NCBI RefSeq assembly: GCF_035938995.1
Contig: NZ_DASZGI010000013.1
Coordinates: 1-6,080 of the forward strand
Length of the DNA: 6,080 nucleotides
Reading direction: 5' to 3'
Origin: DASZGI01 sp035938995
GTDB taxonomy: Bacteria; Actinomycetota; Actinomycetes; Streptomycetales; Catenulisporaceae
Below the pieces are notes generated by a model. That model saw only the letters and a list, made by a program, of their open reading frames with translations. It had not been told where the DNA came from and did not search any database. The first letter of the stretch is position 1; every line of letters starts with the position of its first letter. Below, piece after piece: positions 1-5,438 of this stretch. A program made the position numbers and the translations under genes.

Positions 1-618
<618 letters not shown>

Positions 619-677
619 CCGAAGGCGTCGGCGGAGCACCCGCGGGAGTCTGGGGGTGTCAGATGCAGGACTGGCGA

Positions 678-1104
678 TCAACTGGTCAACGGCGTGACCT
701 GGATGCCGTCGAGGTCGGGCGAGTAGGTGCGGGGGCCGGGGAAGGTGCTCGGTCCCGCGTGAGTCAGGTATTTGATCGTGTTGGTACTGGCGTTCAGGTG
801 GATGCACATCAGATAGGTGCCCACCGTGTCCCAGCCGCCGGTGCGGGGGGAAGAAGCCGATCAGCTGTTCGGGGCCGCCGTTGACGCTGACGTATCCGGT
901 GCACTCGTCGCCGGCGGCGTAGCGGATGGTCAGGGCGTAGTTTCCGCCGCGTGCCACGGTGATGTTGTTGAACTGCACGGCGGCTCCGTTGTAGAGGTTG
1001 CCGACCTTCTGGCCGTTGTCACAGCCGCTGCAAGATGCCACCGCGGCCGGGGCGGTCAGGGTGTTGGAGGGGTTGGCGGCGGAGTAGAACTGTCCTTCCT
1101 TGTC
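678..1104 (-). pseudogene. Orphan carbohydrate-binding domain remnant (CBM6/CBM35-like), frameshifted
   Basis: The - strand encodes a beta-sandwich carbohydrate-binding domain of the kind found at the C-terminus of secreted glycosidases such as alpha-galactosidases. The upstream frame reads NTLTAPAAVASCSGC, GQKVGNLYNGAAVQFNNITV and GYVSVNGGPEQLIGFFP. At a run of six C's (- strand; 845-850) the sense shifts frame. The other frame continues TGGWDTVGTY, LNASTNTIKY and SPDLDGIQV and stops at 678-680. Removing one C from the run restores a single continuous domain (FFPRTGGW). There is no start codon or ribosome binding site in the correct frame near 1104, and the sequence upstream does not look coding. 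The enzyme part and signal peptide are therefore gone. The left boundary of the homology (about 1095-1104) is approximate. The frameshift could be a sequencing error, but the missing N-terminus is a real loss. Confidence 0.75.
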
Positions 1105-1140
1105 ATGTCGCTGGGTGTGGGTCCCCCACGGAGATGGGGC

Positions 1141-1177
1141 GTCGGCGCAGCGCCTGACGGGAAGACGCTGCGCCGAC
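1141..1177 (-). terminator. Strong stem-loop, probable terminator of the ROK gene
   Basis: A perfect 12-bp inverted repeat (GTCGGCGCAGCG at 1141-1152, its complement at 1166-1177) encloses a 13-base loop. It lies about 115 bases past the ROK stop codon, in the direction of transcription of that gene. No T tract follows, which is common for actinobacterial terminators. A small second stem (CCCCA/TGGGG, 1124-1139) follows it. The function is inferred from position and stability. Confidence 0.6.
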
Positions 1178-1293
1178 TTCTCGCACCGGCGCCTGGCAGG
1201 CGGCGTCGGAAATCTTTGGCGTGTGGTGCCGGTACCGCGCGCCCGGAACCGGCTTTCGACGGTCCGCACGCCACACCGACCGTCGCCTGCGTG

Positions 1294-2462
1294 TCAGTCC
1301 TTTTCCTGGCTTATGAATGCCTTGATGGCAACCGTAGCGGCTCCTCGGGCCCATTCGTCGAAGCTGAGTGGGCAGACGACGATCTCGCACTGATCCGCCG
1401 TGCTGAAGGCGTGCTGGGCGAAGGTCGTCCTAATCTGCTGTTCGAACAGGTCATAGGCGGCCAGTCCCTCTCCGGAGATGATGACGCGCTCGGGCCCGAT
1501 CAGGTTGACCGCCGCGGCCAGCCCGAGGCCGATCGCTCGCCCGGCCCGCGCGTAGACGGCGCTGGCGCCCTCATGGCCGCTGTGCGCCAGGGCCGCCGCC
1601 TCGCCCGGAGTGCGCACGTGCACTCCGGGCAACTGGTTGATCTGGTCGATGATCGCCGGATCGGAGGCGATCGCCTCGAGGCACCCCCGGTTGCCGCAGC
1701 GGCAGACCGGTCCTTGCTGATCGATCGTCAGGTGGCCGATCTCCCCGGTCACTCCGTGCGCGCCGGAGATGACCGCGCCGTTGACCACGATGCCGCAGCC
1801 GATTCCCGAGCCGACCGTGACCAGCACGAATGAGCGGGCACCGTTGCCGGCGCCGAACCACCCCTCGGCCGCGCTGAGCGCCCGCACGTCGTTGTCCAGC
1901 ACCGTGGGCAGGCCGGTGCGCGAGGTGACCAATTGAGCAAAGGGCACGTCGCGCCAGCCAAGGAACGGGGTGTAGCGCACCACGCCCACCGAGCGGTCGA
2001 CGTCGCCGGACAGCGCGACGCCCAGCCCGCGGACCCGGGTGCGGTACGCCTCGCTCCGCGCGAGCAGGTCGTCAACCACCTCGCCAATGACCACGGTCAC
2101 CGATTCGACGTCGCGGGCGACCAACGCCGCGTGACGCACCGCGCGAATGTTCGCCTGCAGGTCGGTGACCACGCCGATGACCTCTCACCGGTCACCTTCA
2201 CGCCGACGAAGAACGCGCAGTCGGCCGACACGCGGAGCGGCGTGGCCGGTCGGCCGATGGCCGCACCGATCGGCCGGTCCTCGCTCAGGTAGCCGCTCTC
2301 GAGCAGCGGCCGCACAGCCTTGGTCACCGCCGCCGGCGACAGCCCGGTGCGTCGGCCCACCTCCACCCGGGAAAGTGGCCCCTGGGTCAGCAGGGTGGTG
2401 AAGGCGAGCGTGGCGGCCGACCCGGTGATCGGGATCGGCTCGGGACGTTGAGTCGCACGCAC
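1294..2462 (-). pseudogene. ROK-family transcriptional repressor, interrupted by one frameshift
   Basis: ROK regulators pair an N-terminal winged helix-turn-helix with a sugar-kinase-like sensor domain and usually repress sugar-use genes until a sugar binds. Here residues ~15-62 form the winged helix (TLAFTTLLTQGPLSRVEVG, then LSPAAVTKAVRPLLESGYLS). The sensor domain includes VGVKVTGE, LDNDVRALSAAEGWFGAG, GSGIGCG, GEIGH and the ROK zinc motif CRCGNRGCLE (about 1704-1675). The kinase phosphate-binding DxGxT motif is absent, as expected for a regulator. The reading frame changes at about 2181-2187. The first frame stops making sense after VTGE and the second resumes at VIGVVTDLQ. One missing base (for example G lost from GAGGAGG) explains it and gives 389 aa, normal for the family. 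The GTG start at 2462 is the only start after an in-frame TAA; no Shine-Dalgarno precedes it. The gene is inactive if the shift is real, intact if it is a sequencing error. Confidence 0.85.
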
Positions 2463-2496
2463 GAACGCACCGTACCGTGTTTATTTCCCGTGTCAA
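2462..2496 (-). promoter_or_regulatory. Leaderless promoter of the ROK gene
   Basis: Reading the - strand, a perfect -35 TTGACA (2496-2491), a 16-base spacer and a -10 TACGGT (2474-2469, fitting the actinobacterial TAnnnT form) place the transcription start about 7 bases on, at or next to the GTG start codon (2462). This explains why no ribosome binding site is present: the mRNA is probably leaderless. The boxes are seen directly; the start site is inferred. Confidence 0.65.
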
Positions 2497-2500
2497 TAAA
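2480..2500. promoter_or_regulatory. AT-rich palindromic operator candidate over the ROK -35 box
   Basis: TTTATT (2480-2485) and its exact complement AATAAA (2495-2500) flank nine bases, forming a 21-bp dyad in otherwise GC-rich DNA. It covers the -35 box and part of the spacer of the ROK promoter. ROK repressors of the NagC/Mlc/XylR type bind AT-rich dyads of about this size, so autorepression is a reasonable inference. Binding by this protein is not shown by sequence alone. Confidence 0.55.
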
Positions 2501-2594
2501 AGAATTGAACGCGATGGCGGCGCGTTCGCGCTCCAGCATCGCGAAGATCCACCAGCGCGACCCGAGCACGCAACGGCACTCACCGAACCCAGCC

Positions 2595-2641
2595 GGGCCT
2601 GCGCGGACAGAACCAACGATCAATCCTGTCCGGGCAAGCCC
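2595..2641 (-). terminator. Long stem-loop terminator after the GH79 gene
   Basis: An inverted repeat begins 25 bases past the glycosidase stop. The inner seven pairs (CGGACAG 2604-2610 with CTGTCCG 2626-2632) are perfect. The stem extends outward to 2595/2641 with 14 of 16 pairs matched (mismatches 2603/2633 and 2599/2637) around a 15-base loop. Its place between the GH79 stop and the ROK promoter suggests the two genes are separate transcription units. Confidence 0.65.
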
Positions 2642-2666
2642 AGCCGCGGCCACATCCTCCGGTTCG

Positions 2667-4064
2667 TCAGTGCGTCTGAACGAGCGCGGCGCTATCCGCC
2701 GGGATGGTCACCGTCGTCGTGGTGCCGCTGACGGACACGGATGTCGGGTTCGGCGTGAACGAGCCGCTGACGCCGACCGCTGATCCGCCGATCGTGACCG
2801 CGTGGGACGACAGCGACGGCGCCGTCAGCACGTACTCGCCGGCGCCGGTCGCGGAGGCGGACAGAGTGATCGTCGCGCTGACCGCGGACGAGCCTATGTT
2901 GTCGACGAGCACGTTGTCCCCGATCCCCCACGCGGTGACGCCCTTGCCGCCGGACACCGTCGCGGTGTGGAAGGCACCGGTACCGGCCATCACCCAGAGC
3001 AGTTCACCGTAGTAGACACCCTGCACCCCGGTCGGCGTGATCCCGGAGTACGTGATCGGCGTGTAGTTCAGCGGGAACTGGCTCGACGAGCCGCCGTGGA
3101 AGTTGACGCCCGCGCCGCCATGCGCCGCGACGCCGTCCATGTAGTTCAGCGACCACAACGACGCTGCTTCGACGTCGCTCACCCCGGCGGTGCCGCCGTG
3201 GTAGTACGAGTTCGTCTCAGTCATGCGCCACTGCGAGATCCCGTCGGCCTTCTGGGTGCTCTGCATCGTCGCCCACGTGCTCGGCAACCGTCCCGACGCG
3301 GTCGAGGCGAGCATTCCGGAGATCGTGCCGGAGGTGTTGGATCCGATGTAGAGGTGCGTCGACAGGATCTGCAGGCTGTTGTTCTTCTCGTGCGAGCCGA
3401 ACGCGCTCACCCAGGCCGTGGTGTCGCCGCAGCCCGGTCCGTCGAACACTGCGTTGGGCACTACGGCCTTGATCGCCTTGAGGTACGAGTTGTAGGAGGA
3501 CTCGTAGGCGCTCTCGGTCGTGTAGAAGTTCGGCTCGTTGCCGATCTCGAACGCGATCAGGCTGCTTCCGAGGGCGTGCGCCGCGAACTGGGCCTCCGAC
3601 GCGGCGTTCGCGGCGGTGTTGATCTTGAGGTTGATGCCGTAGATGACCTTCCAGCCGGTGGCCTGGAGGAACCCGGCGAGCTTGGTCACGTCCGGCGGAG
3701 CGACCTCGGACGCGGAGCCGCCCGCGCCGTTGGGATTCCATTTGACGATGTCGTTGAGGTTGCCGCCGATGCGGATCACGTTCGGGCCGAGAAGCTTGAA
3801 GAGATTGACCAGGTTGGTGTCGGTCGCGTTGAAGACGCCCGCGCCGATGCGGTCCTTCTCGTAGCTGAATCCGGCGAACCCGTTGCCGATGGTGCCGCTG
3901 CCCGTCTTGCTGACGGTGATCTTCACGGCGGTCGCGGCCGGCTGCGCCGCGCCGGGAGCCGCGTACGCGGACGTCGCCACGGCGGTCAGTGCGCCGGTCA
4001 CGCACAGCGCGGCCAGCGATAGTGCGAAGGTGCGGTGTTTGAAGGTGAGGCGGAGGTGGGCCAT
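2667..4064 (-). CDS. Secreted GH79-family glycosidase (beta-glucuronidase/heparanase-like)
   Basis: A 465-aa exported glycoside hydrolase. Residues 1-36 form a Sec signal peptide (RLTFKHR, then a hydrophobic stretch ending in TSAYA before APGAA). The catalytic TIM barrel spans about 50-350, with GFSYEKDRI, LFKLLGPNVIRIGGN and AFEIGNEPNFY (general acid/base Glu177 in NEP). It continues with WRMTETNSYYHGG (nucleophile Glu283), then SLNYMDGVAAHGGAGVNFHGG and GVYYGELL. These match clan GH-A family GH79, whose members cleave beta-glucuronides from glycans. A C-terminal beta-sandwich (about 365-465, ending TVTIPADSAALVQTH) fits the GH79 C-terminal domain. The start is the ATG at 4064, because AAGGGAG (4076-4070) lies five bases before it; the GTG at 4070 overlaps that site. 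No carbohydrate-binding module is fused. Both catalytic glutamates are present, so it should be active. Family assignment is confident; the exact substrate (glucuronide or 4-O-methyl glucuronide) is inferred. Confidence 0.88.
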   Translation of the reverse strand: MAHLRLTFKHRTFALSLAALCVTGALTAVATSAYAAPGAAQPAATAVKITVSKTGSGTIGNGFAGFSYEKDRIGAGVFNATDTNLVNLFKLLGPNVIRIGGNLNDIVKWNPNGAGGSASEVAPPDVTKLAGFLQATGWKVIYGINLKINTAANAASEAQFAAHALGSSLIAFEIGNEPNFYTTESAYESSYNSYLKAIKAVVPNAVFDGPGCGDTTAWVSAFGSHEKNNSLQILSTHLYIGSNTSGTISGMLASTASGRLPSTWATMQSTQKADGISQWRMTETNSYYHGGTAGVSDVEAASLWSLNYMDGVAAHGGAGVNFHGGSSSQFPLNYTPITYSGITPTGVQGVYYGELLWVMAGTGAFHTATVSGGKGVTAWGIGDNVLVDNIGSSAVSATITLSASATGAGEYVLTAPSLSSHAVTIGGSAVGVSGSFTPNPTSVSVSGTTTTVTIPADSAALVQTH

Positions 4065-4069
4065 TGGCA

Positions 4070-4076
4070 CTCCCTT
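4070..4076 (-). promoter_or_regulatory. Ribosome binding site of the GH79 gene
   Basis: AAGGGAG on the - strand with a 5-base spacer to ATG (4064-4062). It selects this ATG over the GTG at 4070-4068, whose first base is the last G of the site itself. Confidence 0.8.
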
Positions 4077-4093
4077 GGCGCTGGAGGGTGGGT

Positions 4094-4146
4094 GTAGGTA
4101 GACAACCGGCGTGGGAACGGCGTGGGAGTGCCGTCGGTCTGCCTAC
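4094..4146 (-). other. Structured leader element upstream of GH79
   Basis: In the predicted 5' leader of the GH79 mRNA, GTAGGTAGAC (4094-4103) and GTCTGCCTAC (4137-4146) form a stem with 9 of 10 pairs. An inner stem, ACGGC/GCCGT (4117-4121 with 4130-4134), lies inside it. The interior also has an 11-bp tandem repeat (CGGCGTGGGA at 4107-4116 and 4118-4127). The structure ends 17 bases before the ribosome binding site, so it could affect translation or mRNA stability. No known riboswitch is recognised. Confidence 0.4.
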
Positions 4147-4189
4147 GCGATCAAAAGACCCGCGAGAATGAAGCACAGCAACGCTCGTA

Positions 4190-4228
4190 TGCGAAATGAG
4201 GTTCACATATAAGAAATGTGTGCGAAAT
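4190..4228. promoter_or_regulatory. Phased GAAAT repeats, operator candidate for GH79
   Basis: TGCGAAAT occurs at 4190-4197 and 4221-4228, 31 bases apart (about three helical turns). A third GAAAT lies at 4213-4217, giving offsets of 20 and 11 bases, all on roughly one face of the helix. Between them CACAT (4204-4208) and ATGTG (4216-4220) form a 5-bp dyad. The block lies just downstream of the predicted start of transcription, where a bound repressor would block RNA polymerase. The function is inferred. Confidence 0.45.
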
Positions 4229-4237
4229 ACTAAACGT

Positions 4238-4266
4238 AAAGTAGGCTGCCGCACCGCCCGCGTCAA
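4238..4266 (-). promoter_or_regulatory. Predicted promoter of the GH79 gene
   Basis: The - strand reads TTGACG (4266-4261), exactly 17 bases, then TACTTT (4243-4238), matching the housekeeping -35 and the actinobacterial TAnnnT -10. Transcription would start near 4231, giving a leader of about 167 bases. Confidence 0.6.
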
Positions 4267-4485
4267 GCACCGCGTCGCAGCGGACAAAGCTGGGATAGCA
4301 GTGGGTGCAGTCACCGCGTTCACTCGTAACGAAATGATGAGTGGAGACGTCGAGAGCGCGGGCTCCGACCTCCACCTCGACCGTGGCGAGGCCCCCCGTG
4401 CGGCTCTCGACGTGGAAGGTCTTTCACGAACTTCGCCTGCGGCGCGTTTCGATCTGTCTCGACTCCGGTCTTCGACGTGGACCTG
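4267..4485. other. Intergenic stretch with no supported gene
   Basis: Upstream of the GH79 promoter I see no gene. Short open stretches on both strands (for example - strand VESRTGGLATVEVEVGARAL, about 4399-4340) look mildly coding. They lack a start with a ribosome binding site, run into stops, and the opposite strand looks equally coding-like. A decayed gene is possible but not supported. Confidence 0.4.
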
Positions 4486-4652
4486 AGCGCGGCGTTCGAG
4501 TCGAGCCGTGCCAGCCGACGCAGCCGTACAGCCGCGCACAACATCAGACGCCTTAGCCTCAACAAGCGCCTCACCCCAGCCGCGCCGTGCCGTGCCGCTG
4601 AGGCGAGCTAGCAGACCGAAGCGCGCCGCCCGAGTCGAACCGTGCCAGTCGA

Positions 4653-4670
4653 CGCAGCCGTACGGCTGCG
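4653..4670. repeat. Perfect 18-bp palindrome in repeat unit B
   Basis: CGCAGCCGTACGGCTGCG is its own reverse complement. The matching place in unit A (4519-4536) differs at two positions, on the same side, so its symmetry is lost. It could be a protein-binding dyad or part of a mobile extragenic repeat; nothing in the sequence decides. Confidence 0.7.
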
Positions 4671-4703
4671 CACAACATCAGGGGCCTCACGCTCAACAAA
4701 CCT

Positions 4704-4734
4704 TCGCCCCAGCCGCACCGTGCGGCTGGGGCGA
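4704..4734 (-). terminator. Terminator stem-loop after the AhpD-like gene
   Basis: CGCCCCAGCCGCAC (4705-4718) and its exact complement (4720-4733) are separated by one base, with a further T-A pair at 4704/4734. The hairpin has about 14 pairs and a minimal three-base loop. It lies about 45 bases past the stop of the gene at 4780-5253, and GGTTTGTTG follows closely in that direction. The equivalent in unit A (4567-4605) keeps only a 7-bp outer stem (CGCCTCA/TGAGGCG). Confidence 0.7.
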
Positions 4735-4779
4735 GTGAGGCGAGCGGCCTCGGATCCTTGACCCTCGGCCCGCTCCCGA

Positions 4780-5253
4780 TCAGTCGAACTGGCCGGGCTG
4801 GTAGTCGCCGGCCGGCTGCTGGATGATCACGTTCATCCGGTTGTACGTGTTGATCAGGGCGATGAGGCCGACCAGGGCGGCCAGTTGGTCCTCGTCGTAG
4901 TGCTTGGCCGCGTTCGCCCAGGCTTCGTCCGTGACGCCTCCGGCTGCGTCGGCGGTGCGCGTGCCCTGCTCCGCCAGTTCCAAGGCGGCGCGCTCGGCCT
5001 CGGTGAACACTGTGGCCTCCCGCCACGCCGCGACCAGGTTCAGCCGCACGGAGGTCTCTCCGGCGTGCGCGGCGTCCTTGGTGTGCATGTCGGTGCAGAA
5101 GCCGCAGCCGTTGGTCTGGCTGGCGCGGATCTTCACCAGTTCCTGGGTCGCGGCCGGCAGAGTCGTCTCGTGGAGGACCCGGCCTGCGGAGTTGATGTAC
5201 TTCAGGAACTTGCTCGCGGTCTCGTTGCCGAAAAGCTCGAGTCGGGCGCTCAT
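4780..5253 (-). CDS. AhpD/carboxymuconolactone decarboxylase-family protein
   Basis: A 157-aa all-helical cytosolic protein. Residues Glu38, Cys50, Cys53 and His57 (QELVKIRASQTNGCGFCTD, then MH) reproduce the E-x11-C-x2-C-x3-H pattern of AhpD alkylhydroperoxidases. In these the cysteine pair is the redox centre. The rest (AWREATVFTEAERAALELAE and LVGLIALINTYNRMNV) is typical of small CxxC proteins annotated as carboxymuconolactone decarboxylase family. True decarboxylases lack this cysteine pair, so a peroxidase or thiol-redox role is likelier; its partner is unknown. The start is ATG at 5253, with AAGGAG (5265-5260) six bases upstream. A longer in-frame reading up to 5637 overlaps the deacetylase gene and is not used. 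It is probably a single-gene unit ended by the stem-loop at 4704-4734. No sigma factor gene, a common neighbour of this family in Streptomyces, is seen here. Confidence 0.88.
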   Translation of the reverse strand: MSARLELFGNETASKFLKYINSAGRVLHETTLPAATQELVKIRASQTNGCGFCTDMHTKDAAHAGETSVRLNLVAAWREATVFTEAERAALELAEQGTRTADAAGGVTDEAWANAAKHYDEDQLAALVGLIALINTYNRMNVIIQQPAGDYQPGQFD

Positions 5254-5438
5254 CTCGATCTCCTTGCCGTGTTGACGGTTACACAGCATTGACGGAGCGG
5301 CCCGACGGGATGTGACAGGCCGGTGGGCCAATCGGGTGTGACGTGAGTCTCTTGCTCGCCGGGTCTCGTTCGACGGTATGACCGTTCCCGCGCGCTGCGG
5401 TCCACGGGTGCCCCGCTGCAGTTCACGCACACCGCGAT
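5254..5438. other. Intergenic region upstream of the AhpD-like gene
   Basis: It must hold the promoter of the AhpD-like gene, but I find no convincing -35/-10 pair on the - strand. Two small symmetries are present: a direct repeat TTGACGG at 5272-5278 and 5289-5295 (17 bases apart), and a short dyad ACGGT/ACCGT at 5373-5385. No clear terminator for the deacetylase gene is seen. Confidence 0.35.

Larger units (their letters stand above)
4486..4745. repeat. Tandem duplication of a ~123-bp intergenic unit
   Basis: Unit A (4486-4608) and unit B (4620-4745) are direct repeats about 134 bases apart, separated by 11 bases. They share AGCGCG, CGAGTCGA, CGTGCCAG, GACGCAGCCGTAC, GCACAACATCAG, CTCAACAA, CCCAGCCGC and a common right end TGAGGCGAGC. 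The stretch 4497-4547 matches 4631-4681 with only four differences; the right half is more diverged and contains a 3-base length difference. Each unit carries a palindrome followed by a stem-loop, both better preserved in unit B. Confidence 0.8.

Noticed and set aside
637..658. CACCC/GGGTG pairing between the UvrA-like gene and the remnant
   Set aside because: Only five pairs with a 12-base loop in GC-rich DNA; too weak to call a terminator.
817..1833. Long + strand open frame (338 codons)
   Set aside because: It lies antisense to the ROK gene and the carbohydrate-binding remnant and has low-complexity composition typical of GC-rich shadow frames.
2802..4022. Long + strand open frame (406 codons)
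   Set aside because: Fully antisense to the well-supported GH79 gene; Arg/Gly/Val-rich composition without any recognisable domain.
4065..4070. GTG at 4070 as the GH79 start
   Set aside because: It overlaps the ribosome binding site AAGGGAG, which is correctly spaced for the ATG at 4064.
4151..4486. Small open frames on both strands upstream of GH79
   Set aside because: Both strands look equally coding-like, there is no ribosome binding site, and the - strand frame runs through the predicted GH79 promoter.
3217..4539. Long - strand frame overlapping GH79 in another frame
   Set aside because: It shares the strand with GH79 in another frame, and its Arg/Gln/His-rich sequence is a shadow of the signal peptide and barrel.
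4486..4745. CRISPR array or insertion-sequence ends
   Set aside because: Only two units of ~123 bp with 11 bases between; no short regular repeats with spacers, no terminal inverted repeats and no transposase gene.
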